Of a DNA stretch of 64,000 nt, positions 8,472 through 17,470 are shown in pieces. Below the pieces are notes generated by a model. That model was given only the letters and a program-made list of their open reading frames with translations, had not been told where the DNA came from and searched no databases. The position numbers and the translations under genes were made by a program. The stretch is from Streptomyces aurantiacus (GTDB lineage Bacteria > Actinomycetota > Actinomycetes > Streptomycetales > Streptomycetaceae), in NCBI RefSeq assembly GCF_027107535.1, contig NZ_CP114283.1, forward strand, positions 2,170,001 through 2,234,000, read 5' to 3'. Position 1 is the first letter of the stretch. Every line of letters begins with the position of its first letter.

Positions 8472-9167
8472 ATGACGATCGAGATGCGTGAGGGATACGA
8501 GGGGACTGGACCCGGCGCCATCACGCCGGACGGCTGCGCGGTGGAGCTGTACTCGCGACTGCCCGTGCAGGACGAGCCGGACATCATCGCCTCGGCCGTG
8601 CCGGCGGGAGCGCACATTCTCGAACTGGGCTGCGGGGTGGGGCGGATGACCCATCCGCTCCTGGAGCGGGGATTCACCGTGACGGCCGTGGACGAGTCCG
8701 CCGAGATGCTGGAGCGGGTGCGTGGGACGCGCACGATACGCGGCGCGATCGAGACGCTCGACCTGGGGGAGAGATTCGATGTGGTGATGCTCGCGTCGTT
8801 CCTCGTGCACAGCGGGGACACCGAGGTGCGGCGCGGCATGCTGGACGTGTGCCGACGCCATGTCGCGGACGGCGGTTGTGTGTTGATTCAGCGCGAGGGC
8901 GAGAACTACCACACCGATCTGCCGCGCGAGCGGGTCGATCCGAGCGGGTTCACGATCCGCATGCTGTCCGCGGAGCCCGTCGGGGACGGGGTCAATTCGG
9001 TGCGGGCGGAGTATGTGTTCCCGGACGCCGTGTGGACGCAGACGTTCCTCGCCCGGCCGCTCACCAAGGAGGAGTTCGAGGAGGCGTTGGGCGAGGCGGG
9101 GCTGAGAGTCGACAGGTATCTGACGGAGGACCGGGTCTGGGTACGGGCGGTGCCTGTGGCGGCGTGA
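8472..9167 (+). CDS. Class I SAM-dependent methyltransferase
   Basis: 231 residues. Motif I is ILELGCGVGRMTHPLLERG, followed by the acidic strand TAVDESAEMLERV, motif II-like RFDVVMLASFLVH and motif III-like GGCVLIQREGENYH. The C-terminal half (RAEYVFPDAVWTQTFLARPLTKEEFEEAL) is a beta-sandwich-like cap seen in glycine/sarcosine-type and small-molecule methyltransferases. ATG 8472 chosen as the first start before the conserved N-terminus. Substrate not inferable. Probably co-transcribed with the upstream acyltransferase-like gene. Confidence 0.85.
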   Translation: MTIEMREGYEGTGPGAITPDGCAVELYSRLPVQDEPDIIASAVPAGAHILELGCGVGRMTHPLLERGFTVTAVDESAEMLERVRGTRTIRGAIETLDLGERFDVVMLASFLVHSGDTEVRRGMLDVCRRHVADGGCVLIQREGENYHTDLPRERVDPSGFTIRMLSAEPVGDGVNSVRAEYVFPDAVWTQTFLARPLTKEEFEEALGEAGLRVDRYLTEDRVWVRAVPVAA

Positions 9168-9371
9168 GGTCCCGAGGGGGTGTCGTGCGCGGGGATGTCA
9201 TGAGGAGGGGGCGGGAGAGGGGTGTCGCGAGCGCGAGGGTGTCCTGAGGCGGGCCGTGCCGTCGTGCCACGCACCTTGCCTGGAGCAGTGCTGCCGTGAG
9301 GCGATGAGTTTCGGGCGGCGGGGCGGTCTGTCCCTCTGACAGCAACGCGCCCCGCTTCACAGGAGATCCCC

Positions 9372-9827
9372 ATGTCCGAGACCACCGTTCCCGTCGCCTC
9401 CGCCCCGGCCCGCACCGTCGTCGCCGAGTCCGCGACCGCCCGCGGCCGCCGTGCCCGCCTCGCACTGCGAGGGCTGCAGGTGCTGCTCGCGCTCTTCTAC
9501 GTGATCGCGAGCGCGGTGCCCAAGCTCGTCGCGCACTCCTCGGCGGTCGAGTCGTTCGACGAGATCGGCTGGGGCAGCGCCGGGATGTACACCATCGGTC
9601 TCCTCGAACTGGCCGGCGGCATAGCGCTGGTGATCCCCGTACTGGCCTCCGTGGCAGCCGTCTCGCTGAGCGCGCTGATGGTGGGTGCGTTCATCACGCA
9701 GATCGCCGTGTTCGACGGGGAGTACGCGGCGACCCCGCTCATCCTGATCGTGCCGCTCGCGCTGATCGCCTGGGCACGACGGGGGCAGGCCGCGGAGCTG
9801 CCGAGGCTGGTCCGGCGTCGGTCCTGA
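9372..9827 (+). CDS. DoxX family membrane protein
   Basis: 151 residues with a polar N-terminal 30 residues and four predicted membrane helices (about 30-48, 72-92, 95-115, 121-138). The order of helices and the segments GLQVLLALFYVIASAVPKL and GLLELAGGIALVIPVL match the DoxX/DoxD-like family. Some members work with thiosulfate or redox stress systems; the role here is unknown. Start ATG 9372 with CAGGAGA ribosome site 8 nt upstream. A 204-bp upstream region separates it from the methyltransferase, so it likely has its own promoter. Confidence 0.85.
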   Translation: MSETTVPVASAPARTVVAESATARGRRARLALRGLQVLLALFYVIASAVPKLVAHSSAVESFDEIGWGSAGMYTIGLLELAGGIALVIPVLASVAAVSLSALMVGAFITQIAVFDGEYAATPLILIVPLALIAWARRGQAAELPRLVRRRS

Positions 9828-9841
9828 GCACGGAGCCCGGA

Positions 9842-9878
9842 CGGCGTCCGGCGGGCCTCCCAGCCCTGCCGGACGCCG
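9842..9878 (+). terminator. Terminator between doxX-like gene and S4 gene
   Basis: CGGCGTCCGGC (9842-9852) and GCCGGACGCCG (9868-9878) form a perfect 11-bp stem with a 15-nt loop, 14 nt after the doxX-like stop. The flanking genes converge, so it may serve both. Confidence 0.7.
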
Positions 9879-9973
9879 CGCCGCGCGGTGCCTCTCCGAA
9901 GTCCGGCACTCGGAAGACCGCCCTCGGCACGAGTCCAGGCCGGGCAAACAGCCGTGCGGCTCCGCCGCAGGTG

Positions 9974-10492
9974 TCAGGGTGCCTTCGGGGTGCCGTCGGG
10001 CGAGCCGATGCCACGGAGGCGTTCCAGGTCGCGGCGGTCGCGCTTGGTGGGGCGGCCCGTGCCCCGGTCCCGGATGCCCGCGGGGGCGACGGCCTCGCGG
10101 GGCGGTGGCGGAGGGCTGTTGTCGACATAGCACTCGGCGGCGACCGGAGCCCCGACCCGCTTGCGGATCACGCGTTTCACGACGACGATCCGCTCCCGGT
10201 CCGCGTGCCGCAGGCGTACCTCGTCGCCGACGCGGACGGCGTACGCGGGCTTGACCCGCTCGCCGTTCACCCGGACGTGACCGCCGCGGCAGGCCGTGGC
10301 GCCCGCGGAACGGGTTTTCACGAGGCGGACGGACCAGATCCAGCTGTCGACACGCACGGTCTCACCGCTCGTGGGCGCGGCCGCCTTCGCGACGGCCACG
10401 GCATCTGCATCGGTCACGGCATCGGCGGAGCCGGCCGCGCCCGGCCCGTCGTCCTCGTGCCGCGCCGCGTTCCCCTGAGTCCCTGAAGCCAT
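9974..10492 (-). CDS. RNA-binding S4 domain protein
   Basis: 172 residues from ATG 10492 (the frame is open to 10567, but that N-terminus is poorly coded). An S4 domain covers about residues 40-105: VRVDSWIWSVRLVKTRSAGATACRGGHVRVNGERVKPAYAVRVGDEVRL has the typical alpha-L motif. The C-terminus has a poly-Pro run and the basic GRPTKRDRRDLERLRG. This resembles the Hsp15/YlmH-like small S4 proteins that bind ribosomal or stalled 50S RNA. The N-terminal 35 residues are low complexity. Confidence 0.88.
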   Translation of the reverse strand: MASGTQGNAARHEDDGPGAAGSADAVTDADAVAVAKAAAPTSGETVRVDSWIWSVRLVKTRSAGATACRGGHVRVNGERVKPAYAVRVGDEVRLRHADRERIVVVKRVIRKRVGAPVAAECYVDNSPPPPPREAVAPAGIRDRGTGRPTKRDRRDLERLRGIGSPDGTPKAP

Positions 10493-10578
10493 GGTCCGAC
10501 CATAGCCCTCGGCGGGCGCCCGGTCGGAGTCGTTTTCCCTCGCTTCGGTCCGCCCTTGCCCAGGCATACCGTGGTGGC

Positions 10579-11304
10579 ATGGATCAGGACCGCAGCCTGG
10601 CCGGGCTGGACGAACGGATCGCCGGATGCCGGGCCTGCCCGCGGCTGGTCGATTGGCGGGAGGAGGTCGCCCGCACCAAGCGGGCCGCCTTCGCCGACTG
10701 GACGTACTGGGGCCGCCCGGTGCCGGGTTTCGGACCGCCGGACGCCTCCCTGCTGGTGGTCGGGCTCGCTCCCGCGGCGCACGGCGGGAACCGGACCGGG
10801 CGGATGTTCACGGGAGACCGGTCCGGAGACGTGTTGTACGCGGCGCTGCACGACGTGGGTCTCGCGTCGCAGCCCACGTCCGAGAGCGCCGACGACGGGC
10901 TGGCCCTGTACGGCGTCCGCGTCACGTCGCCCGTGCACTGCGCGCCGCCCGCCAACAAGCCGACGCCCGAGGAGCGGAACACCTGCCGCCCGTGGCTGGT
11001 GAGCGAGCTGCGACTGCTGAGGCCCACGCTCCGCGCGGTCGTCGTGCTCGGCGGTTTCGGCTGGCAGGCAGCGCTGCCCGCGTTCGCCGAGGCGGGGTGG
11101 CAGGTGCCCCGGCCCCGGCCGGCCTTCGCCCACGGGGCGCGGGTCGAGCTGGAGGGCCCGGATCGGCCGCTGGAGCTCTTCGGGTGCTTCCACGTCAGCC
11201 AGCGCAACACCTTCACCGGCCGGCTGACCCCCCAGATGCTGCGGGACGTGCTGCGTACGGCGGCTCGGACGGCGGGACTGCCGACCGTCCAGCAGGCGGG
11301 CTAG
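10579..11304 (+). CDS. Uracil-DNA glycosylase, type 5 (UdgB)
   Basis: 241 residues. Removes uracil (and in this family also some deaminated purines) from DNA. Four cysteines placed for a 4Fe-4S cluster are C17, C20, C121 and C136. The catalytic motif region is GLAPAAHGGNRTGR (62-75), followed by FTGDRSGD. The C-terminal motif HVSQRNTFTGRL holds the conserved His-Ser-Asn elements of the superfamily. The Ala-for-Asp type motif and the overall length separate family 5 from family 4. ATG 10579; divergent from the S4 gene. Confidence 0.93.
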   Translation: MDQDRSLAGLDERIAGCRACPRLVDWREEVARTKRAAFADWTYWGRPVPGFGPPDASLLVVGLAPAAHGGNRTGRMFTGDRSGDVLYAALHDVGLASQPTSESADDGLALYGVRVTSPVHCAPPANKPTPEERNTCRPWLVSELRLLRPTLRAVVVLGGFGWQAALPAFAEAGWQVPRPRPAFAHGARVELEGPDRPLELFGCFHVSQRNTFTGRLTPQMLRDVLRTAARTAGLPTVQQAG

Positions 11305-11313
11305 GGTCGCGCG

Positions 11314-12345
11314 ATGAGCCCGTATCCGGAGATCGAACCGTATGACCACGGCATGCTCGACGTCGGTGACGGCAACCTTGTGTACTGGGAGGTGTGCGGG
11401 AACCCTCGGGGAAAGCCCGCGGTGGTGCTGCACGGTGGGCCCGGATCCGGCTGCGGCCCCTATTTCCGGCGCTACTTCGACCCGGCCGCGTACCGCATAG
11501 TCCTGCTCGACCAGCGCGGCTGCGGACGCTCGACGCCGCACGCGAGCGCGTACGAGACGGACATGAGCGTCAACACGACGGCGCGGCTGATCGGTGATCT
11601 GGAGCTGCTGCGGCGGGAGTTGGGCATCGAGCGATGGCTCGTGTGGGGTGTCTCATGGGGCTCCGTGCTCGGGCTGCGGTACGCGCAGACGCATCCCGGG
11701 GCCGTGTCGGAGCTGGTGCTCACGGGCGTGGCCACCGCGTCCAGTGCCGAAGTGGACCTCCTCACGAGGGGACTTGGGCAGATCTTCCCCGAGGCCTTCG
11801 AGCGGTTCCTCGCCGAGCTGCCCAAGGACGAGCGCGACGGGAACCTGGCGGCCGCGTACAACCGGCTGATCGAGTCCCCGGACCCGGAGGTGCGAGCCCG
11901 GGCCGCGCGCGCCTGGACCGACTGGGAGACGGCGATCGTTCCCGCTCCGCCGCGGTCGGTGGAGCGGTACGAGGACCCGGTGTTCCGCCTGGCCTTCGCC
12001 CGCACCGTCACCCACTACTTCGGCAACGACCACTTCCTGGCGGACGGCAACGGCGACGGCGACCGAGACGGACAGGGGAAGGGCAAGGGCGGTGGTGACG
12101 GTGGAGGAGGAGCCCAGGCCGTCGTGCTGCGCGATGCCCCGCTCCTCAGAGGCATTCCCGGCACTCTCGTCCAGGGGAGCCTCGACCTCGGGAACCTCCT
12201 CGGCACCGTGTGGCGGCTCCACCACGCCTGGCCCGGCAGCGAGTTGACAGTCGTCGACGACGTGGGACACAACGCGGGCGCGGCCGGCGTGGTCGACGCC
12301 CTGGTCGCGGCCACCGACAGGTACGCGGCCCGTGGAACCCCCTAG
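11314..12345 (+). CDS. pip: Prolyl aminopeptidase (proline iminopeptidase)
   Basis: 343 residues, alpha/beta hydrolase of peptidase family S33. The oxyanion motif HGGPG is at 40-44 and the nucleophile elbow GVSWGS at 112-117 makes Ser114 the nucleophile; the DQRGCGRSTPHA segment and the C-terminal GHNAG histidine complete the family pattern. It releases N-terminal proline from peptides in the cytoplasm. A low-complexity Gly/Asp/Lys insert at about 244-267 interrupts the cap-to-core region (normally a short loop before GxP). It follows the glycosylase by 9 nt and overlaps the convergent ferredoxin-like gene by 4 bp. Confidence 0.92.
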   Translation: MSPYPEIEPYDHGMLDVGDGNLVYWEVCGNPRGKPAVVLHGGPGSGCGPYFRRYFDPAAYRIVLLDQRGCGRSTPHASAYETDMSVNTTARLIGDLELLRRELGIERWLVWGVSWGSVLGLRYAQTHPGAVSELVLTGVATASSAEVDLLTRGLGQIFPEAFERFLAELPKDERDGNLAAAYNRLIESPDPEVRARAARAWTDWETAIVPAPPRSVERYEDPVFRLAFARTVTHYFGNDHFLADGNGDGDRDGQGKGKGGGDGGGGAQAVVLRDAPLLRGIPGTLVQGSLDLGNLLGTVWRLHHAWPGSELTVVDDVGHNAGAAGVVDALVAATDRYAARGTP

Positions 12346-12749
12346 CGGCGCGCCCGGTCCCGTTCGCCCGCCGACTGCACGAACTGCAGCTCCAGGGTCG
12401 CCGGGGGAGCGGTGACGCCGGGCCCGCCGGCCTCCACCCAGCGCAGTATCTCGTCGGTGCAGTCGTCGCCCATCGACCAGCCGATCCACACGGCCCGGCC
12501 ACCACGCCTGCGGCCCTCACCCGAGGGCTGTACGACGATGATGTTGGCCTGGTCGCAGGGGCCGAGGCAGTCCGTCGTACGGACCGCGAGGCGGCCGCCG
12601 GAGGCCTCGGCGGCGGCACGCAACCGGTCCAGCTGCCAGTCGTGGTCGTAGCCGGGGTACTTGCGCGCGTCGCCGCAGCAGCAGCCGCGGCAGACGACGA
12701 GCGTGCAGGGCCGGTTCCTTGCGGCACCGATCGCCGTACGGACAGTCAC
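12342..12749 (-). CDS. Thioredoxin-like 2Fe-2S ferredoxin domain protein
   Basis: 135 residues. Cysteines VVCRGCCCGD near the N-terminus and DCLGPCDQANII in the middle resemble the 2Fe-2S thioredoxin-like ferredoxins, with an extra adjacent cysteine pair. After these comes WIGWSMGDDCTDEILRWV. Probably an electron carrier or a metal/cobalamin-linked protein; partner unknown. The ATG at 12749 overlaps the stop of the GntR gene upstream by 4 bp (ATGA), so the two are translationally coupled. This links the iron-sulfur protein to the regulator of the adjacent permease locus. Confidence 0.8.
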   Translation of the reverse strand: MTVRTAIGAARNRPCTLVVCRGCCCGDARKYPGYDHDWQLDRLRAAAEASGGRLAVRTTDCLGPCDQANIIVVQPSGEGRRRGGRAVWIGWSMGDDCTDEILRWVEAGGPGVTAPPATLELQFVQSAGERDRARR

Positions 12750-13540
12750 ACTTCTCCTTCGGAATCGGTACCGGAGCCGCTGCCCGGGACCGCGATGCCT
12801 GTGCCAGTGCCTGTGCCAGTGCCCGTGCCCGTGCCGGTGTCTGCGCCTGGGCCCTTGTCTTCGCCTGGTCCCATGTCCGCGTCCCTGCCGGAGTTGGTGT
12901 CGCCGAAGAGGTGGCGGACGGTCGAGCGGTAGTTGGCCTGGACGTGGGCCAGGGCGTGTGAGCGGGCCCGCTCACGGTCGCCCGAGGCGATGGCCTCGTA
13001 CAGCTCGCGGTGTTCGGCGAGAAGTTGGGGCCATTCCTCGTTCTGGCGGGTGAGCCAGCGCAGCCGGCCGTCGACCGGTTCCATCACGGAGATCAGCAGG
13101 CTGTTCCCTGCCATCGCCAGAATCCGGTCGTGGAAACGGGTGTTGACGTCCGTGATCGCCTCCGCGTCGTCGGCGTCGGTCGCGTCCGCCGCACGGTCGA
13201 GGAGTTCCTCCAGCTCGGCCAGGTCGGCGCGGGTGGCGCGCTGGGCGGCCAGACCGGTGGCGTACACCTCGAGTGCCTCGCGGAGTTCGAAGAGTTCGGC
13301 GACGTCCGCGGGGGTCAGCCGGCGCACGACCGTGCGACGCGGGGTCTCGAAGTGGACGAACCCCTCGGCGACCAGGGCGCGGATCGCCTCACGGACCGGC
13401 ACGCGGGAGACCCCGAACCGCTCGGCCAGCTCACGCTCGACCAACCGGTCGCCGGGCAGCAGCCGCCCGGCGATGATCTCCTGCCGCAGCGAGCTGAGCA
13501 CCCGCTCGCGTACCGCCCCCAGCGGTTCCACCGTCGTCAT
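12746..13540 (-). CDS. GntR family regulator, FadR/FCD type
   Basis: 264 residues. N-terminal winged helix: QEIIAGRLLPGDRLVERELAERF, then GVSRVPVREAIRALVAEGFV and a wing. C-terminal all-helical FCD ligand domain from about 80 to 220 with the expected Asp/His metal-ligand pattern (EAITDVNTRFHDRI, LLAEHRELYEAI, HALAHVQANY). The last 45 residues are a Gly-Thr repeat tail coded by degenerate hexamers, unusual for the family. It is divergent from the NCS1 permease; the palindrome at 13633-13646 in the shared region is the likely operator, so it should regulate both itself and the permease. Confidence 0.92.
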   Translation of the reverse strand: MTTVEPLGAVRERVLSSLRQEIIAGRLLPGDRLVERELAERFGVSRVPVREAIRALVAEGFVHFETPRRTVVRRLTPADVAELFELREALEVYATGLAAQRATRADLAELEELLDRAADATDADDAEAITDVNTRFHDRILAMAGNSLLISVMEPVDGRLRWLTRQNEEWPQLLAEHRELYEAIASGDRERARSHALAHVQANYRSTVRHLFGDTNSGRDADMGPGEDKGPGADTGTGTGTGTGTGTGIAVPGSGSGTDSEGEV

Positions 13541-13632
13541 GCGTCCATCCTCGCCGACGCCGGGACTGTTTTACCGAGCTGTAACCGTACGGACATGGCC
13601 AGAAGTCACCGATGGCGGGAGCATGACCACAG

Positions 13633-13646
13633 TTTGGTATACCAAA
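13633..13646 (+). promoter_or_regulatory. Probable GntR operator
   Basis: TTTGGTATACCAAA is a perfect 14-bp palindrome midway between the divergent GntR gene (start 13540) and permease (start 13807). TGGTATACCA-like sites are typical of FadR/FCD GntR regulators. This region (13541-13806) otherwise shows only promoter-like, pyrimidine-rich sequence. Confidence 0.75.
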
Positions 13647-13806
13647 AAGGCTCGACCTGCTTCCCGCGGCCCCGTCCTCCACCACCCACCGCACTGGCCG
13701 TCATCCACCGCCGCGCCCGCCCGTCGCCCCCCGCCGTCCCCGTCCCGTCCACCGTTCCGCCCTCGTCCCTCAGTCCTCCCGTCGTTCTCCCGCTCATGGA
13801 GGCTTT

Positions 13807-15291
13807 GTGTCCCTCGCCGATCCCGCCGCTGCCACCGGCGCGCCAGCGTTCGTCCCCGATCCCCGGCTCACCAACGAGGACCTCGCGCCCGCGGGCAAGC
13901 GCAACTGGAAGGTCTTCGACCTCTTCGCCATGTGGATGTCCGACGTCCACAACCTCGGCAACTACACGTTCGCGGCCGGCCTGCTGGTGCTCGGCATGAA
14001 CGTCTGGCAGATCTTCACCTCCCTGCTCGTCGGCTTCGTGCTCATCTACGTCGGCATGAACTGGATGGGCAAGATCGGACAGCGCCACGGCGTGCCCTTC
14101 CCGGTCATCAGCCGCATCAGCTTCGGTGTCTGGGGCGCCAACATCCCGGCCCTGATCAGGGCCGTCATCGCCATCATGTGGTACGGCATCCAGACCTATT
14201 TGGCCTCCGTCGCCGTCAACATCATGCTGCTCGCGGCCTGGCCCGGCCTCGAGTCCTGGACCCACAACTCCTTCCTCGGCCTCGACGCACTCGGCTGGCT
14301 GTCGTTCGTCTCGCTGTGGCTCGTCCAGGCACTGATCATCAGTCAGGGAATGGAGTCCGTACGGAAGTTCCAGGACTTCTGCGGGCCGGCGATCTGGCTG
14401 GTGATGATCGTCCTCGCCATCTGGATCCTCGCGAAGGCCGGCTGGACCATCTCGCTCACCTCGACCCCGAACCCGGTCTCCGTGGGTGAGCAGTGGCGGC
14501 AGTGGTTCGGCGCGATCGGGCTGATCCTCGCCACGTACGGCACGCTGATGCTCAACTTCTGCGACTTCTCGCGCTTCGCGCCCAGCTACAAGACGGTCAA
14601 GCGCGGCAACTTCTGGGGTCTGCCGATCAACTCGACGGCCTTCGTCATCGTGTCGGTCATCGTCACGGCCGGTTCCATCGAGGTGTTCGGCAAGGCCATC
14701 ACCGACCCCGCCCACCTCGTCGCCGAGATCGGCAACAAGTGGGTCCTGATCCTGGGCGCGCTGACCTTCGCCATCGCCACCATGGGCGTCAACATCGTCG
14801 CCAACTTCGTCTCCCCCGCCTACGACCTGGCCAACGTCTGGCCGCAGAAGATCACCTTCAGGATCGGCGGCATGATCAGCACGGTGGCCGCGCTGGTCGT
14901 GACCCCGTGGAACCTCTTCTCCAACCCCACGGTCGTCAACTACTTCCTGGGCGGCCTCGGCGCCTTCCTGGGCCCGCTGTTCGGCGTGATCATGCTCGAC
15001 TACTTCTGGGTGAAGCACGGCCGCATCGACGTCGACGAACTGTTCAACGCCCGGCCCGGCTCCCGCTACTACTACCGCAAGGGCGTCAACCCCAAGGCCC
15101 TGTGGGCGTTCCTGCCCGCGGCCGGTGTCTCCGCGGTGCTCGCCCTCGTGACGACCTTCAGCGAGGTCGCCCCGTACTCCTGGTTCATCGGGACGGCGCT
15201 GGCCGCCGGACTGTACGCGCTGCTGTGCCGCTCCGAGCGCGCCGCCACGGCCCCCGCCGCCGAGCCGGGCCCGACTCCCTTGGAGGGCTGA
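13807..15291 (+). CDS. NCS1 family nucleobase/hydantoin permease
   Basis: 494 residues, about 12 membrane helices. The N-terminal LTNEDLAPAGKRNWKVFDLFAMWMSDVHNLGNY matches the NCS1 signature, and the helix-3 region with GQRHGVPFPVISRISFGVWG and the ILATYGTLMLNFCDFSRFAP segment are characteristic of cytosine, allantoin, hydantoin or uracil carriers. GTG 13807 lies 4 nt after a perfect GGAGG. Substrate cannot be fixed from sequence alone, but the racemase 2 nt downstream points to hydantoins or allantoin. A GntR operator lies 160 bp upstream. Confidence 0.9.
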   Translation: MSLADPAAATGAPAFVPDPRLTNEDLAPAGKRNWKVFDLFAMWMSDVHNLGNYTFAAGLLVLGMNVWQIFTSLLVGFVLIYVGMNWMGKIGQRHGVPFPVISRISFGVWGANIPALIRAVIAIMWYGIQTYLASVAVNIMLLAAWPGLESWTHNSFLGLDALGWLSFVSLWLVQALIISQGMESVRKFQDFCGPAIWLVMIVLAIWILAKAGWTISLTSTPNPVSVGEQWRQWFGAIGLILATYGTLMLNFCDFSRFAPSYKTVKRGNFWGLPINSTAFVIVSVIVTAGSIEVFGKAITDPAHLVAEIGNKWVLILGALTFAIATMGVNIVANFVSPAYDLANVWPQKITFRIGGMISTVAALVVTPWNLFSNPTVVNYFLGGLGAFLGPLFGVIMLDYFWVKHGRIDVDELFNARPGSRYYYRKGVNPKALWAFLPAAGVSAVLALVTTFSEVAPYSWFIGTALAAGLYALLCRSERAATAPAAEPGPTPLEG

Positions 15292-15293
15292 GC

Positions 15294-16010
15294 GTGCGGA
15301 TCGTCGTCACCAACTGCAACACGACGCAGGGGATGACCGAGGAGATCGTGCGAGGTGCCCGGGCCGCGGCAGGCCCGGGCACCACCGTGCTCGGACTCAC
15401 CCCCACGTGGGGGCCCGAGTCCGCGGAGGGCTGGCTCGACAGCTATCTGTCGGCAGCCGCCGTCCTCGACACCCTGCGGACGTACCAAGGGCCCTACGAA
15501 GCCGTCGTCATGGCCGGATTCGGGGAGCACGGGCGCGAGGGCGTACGGGAACTCGTGGACGTACCCGTCGTCGACATCACCGAGGCGGCGGCCCATCTCG
15601 CGTGCCTGCTCGGGCGGCGGTACGGGGTCGTCACCACGTTGGAGCGCTCGGCCGGGCAGATCGAGGACAGCCTGTACACGGCGGGGGTCGCCCAGAACTG
15701 TGCGGTCGTCGTGGGCACGGGGCTGGGTGTTCTCGACCTGGGCGATGCCGAGCGCACGGAAGCGGCCTTCGTCGCCGCGGCCGAACGCGCCCGGGACGCC
15801 GGCGCCGAGGTCCTGGTGCTCGGATGCGCCGGGATGACCGGTCTGCAGCGGGCCGTGGGGGAGAAGCTGGGGCTGCCGGTCGTCGACGGGGTCGGCGCGG
15901 CGGTGAAGCTCGCCGAGTCGCTCGTATCGCTCGGGCTCACGACGAGCCGCGCGGGCGGTTACGCGAAGCCGCTGCCGAAGCGGCGGACCTGGGCGCCGCC
16001 GTCGGAGTGA
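15294..16010 (+). CDS. Asp/Glu/hydantoin racemase family protein
   Basis: 238 residues from GTG 15294, 2 nt after the permease stop. Two-domain racemase with the paired cysteine/thiol pattern: the N-terminal VVTNCNTTQGMTE, AVVMAGFGEHGREGVRE (where many members have Cys or Gly at the active site), and the C-terminal VLVLGCAGMTG (catalytic Cys). This fits the allantoin/hydantoin racemase (HyuA/HpxA) branch. If the first active-site Cys is truly replaced by Gly (AGFGEHG), the reaction may be altered. Likely acts on the permease's substrate. Confidence 0.85.
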   Translation: MRIVVTNCNTTQGMTEEIVRGARAAAGPGTTVLGLTPTWGPESAEGWLDSYLSAAAVLDTLRTYQGPYEAVVMAGFGEHGREGVRELVDVPVVDITEAAAHLACLLGRRYGVVTTLERSAGQIEDSLYTAGVAQNCAVVVGTGLGVLDLGDAERTEAAFVAAAERARDAGAEVLVLGCAGMTGLQRAVGEKLGLPVVDGVGAAVKLAESLVSLGLTTSRAGGYAKPLPKRRTWAPPSE

Positions 16011-16147
16011 TTCCGGGTGCCGCGGATGCGGCGGGCGGGGCGGCGGATCGCGGGTGAAGCAGACTCCGGGAAGGGCGCCGGCGTGCGAGCCGGCGGCCTA
16101 CGGACGAGTCGCCGCCGTTGCCGTCGGCGGTGGGAACGGAGTCGGTC

Positions 16148-17425
16148 GTGGCCGCATCTGTCGGTGCCCGTGTCCGGGTGTTCGCCGTCACGCTCGTCGC
16201 CATGGGGGCGGCCGCTTCGGCGGTGCTGTGGGGCGGTGGGGCTCCGGGAGCGGACGCCTCCGCGAGTGTGCGTGGCTGGGGTGTCGACCTGGGCGTCGGC
16301 TCCGGTGCCGTCGCCCGCGTCGCCGCCCAGGCCGGGCCGCCCTTCTGGCCGGCCGCGGGACCCGCGGTCGGATCGGGCGCCCGCTCGGACGGCGGTCCGG
16401 GCGTCGGCCCGGCCGGTCGCGGGGAGCCCCGAGTGGCCGGGACCGGGAAGGGAGAGGGGAGCGGGGCCGGGGCCGACGCCCTGAACGGAACCGGGGGCGA
16501 AGCCCGGCGCACGGTCCGGAGCAGCGCCGACAGTGGCTCGGAGCAGGCGGCCCCGGAGGTTTCCTTCTGGGTCGACCCCGAGTCACGTGCCGCCGGACAG
16601 GCCGCCGAATGGCGTCGTACGGGACGAGAGGCCGACGCTCTGCTGATGGAGCGGATCGCCACCCGTCCCCAGGCCGATTGGCTGAACGGGCCCGAGCCGC
16701 GCGCGGTCGTGGAGGCCCGGACCACCGCCGCCGCACGGGAAGGGCGTACGGCCGTACTCGTCGCCTACTACATCCCGCACCGCGACTGCGGCTCCTACTC
16801 GGGCGGCGGAGCCTGGAGTGCGTCGGGATACCGGGAGTGGGTCGACGAGTTCGCGGCGGGGATCGGCGACCGGAGCGCGTACGTGATCGTCGAACCGGAC
16901 GCCGTGGCGCAGACGGTGGCGGGCTGTGGACGTGTGGTGCCGGAGGAGAGGTACGCGCTGCTGGCGTACGCGGTGGACCGGTTCAAGCGACAGCCCAACA
17001 CCCGCGTCTACCTCGACGCGGGCAACGCGACCTGGCACCCGGACACGTCACGGCTGGTCGAGCCGCTGAAGGAGTCGGGTATCGCGCATGCTGACGGCTT
17101 CGCCTTGAACGTCTCCAACTTCCAGACGGACGCTGTCAGTTCGGCGTACGGCGACCTGCTGTCCGCGGCGCTCGGCGGCAAGCACTTCGTGATCGACAGC
17201 AGCCGTAACGGCAACGGCCCGCACGACGGCACGGAGGCCTGGTGCAACCCGCCGGGCCGGGCCCTGGGCACGGCGCCGGCCGCCGCCACGGGTGCGCCCC
17301 TGATCGACGCCTACCTGTGGATCAAGCGCCCGGGCGAGTCGGACGGCACCTGCCGGGGCGGACCGGCCGCCGGGCAGTGGTGGCCGTCGTACGCGTTGGA
17401 GCTGGCCCGCAACGCCCTCGGATGA
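16148..17425 (+). CDS. Secreted glycoside hydrolase family 6 (endoglucanase-like)
   Basis: 425 residues from GTG 16148, which has GGAG 6 nt upstream (a TTG at 16118 is the other option). N-terminal basic/hydrophobic signal ARVRVFAVTLVAMGAAASAV. Residues about 50-140 are a low-complexity Gly/Ala/Ser spacer. The GH6 core runs to the end: VAYYIPHRDCGSYSGGGA (first active-site Asp), YVIVEPDAVAQ (general-acid Asp), YLDAGNATWHPD, GFALNVSNFQT, DSSRNGNGP and WCNPPGRALG. GH6 enzymes cleave beta-1,4-glucan with inversion. No cellulose-binding module is present. It follows the racemase by 137 nt but is functionally separate. Confidence 0.9.
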   Translation: MAASVGARVRVFAVTLVAMGAAASAVLWGGGAPGADASASVRGWGVDLGVGSGAVARVAAQAGPPFWPAAGPAVGSGARSDGGPGVGPAGRGEPRVAGTGKGEGSGAGADALNGTGGEARRTVRSSADSGSEQAAPEVSFWVDPESRAAGQAAEWRRTGREADALLMERIATRPQADWLNGPEPRAVVEARTTAAAREGRTAVLVAYYIPHRDCGSYSGGGAWSASGYREWVDEFAAGIGDRSAYVIVEPDAVAQTVAGCGRVVPEERYALLAYAVDRFKRQPNTRVYLDAGNATWHPDTSRLVEPLKESGIAHADGFALNVSNFQTDAVSSAYGDLLSAALGGKHFVIDSSRNGNGPHDGTEAWCNPPGRALGTAPAAATGAPLIDAYLWIKRPGESDGTCRGGPAAGQWWPSYALELARNALG

Positions 17426-17470
17426 TCTGCGAGTTGGGGAGGGAGGGGGGCCAGGGGACATCGGCGGGTG

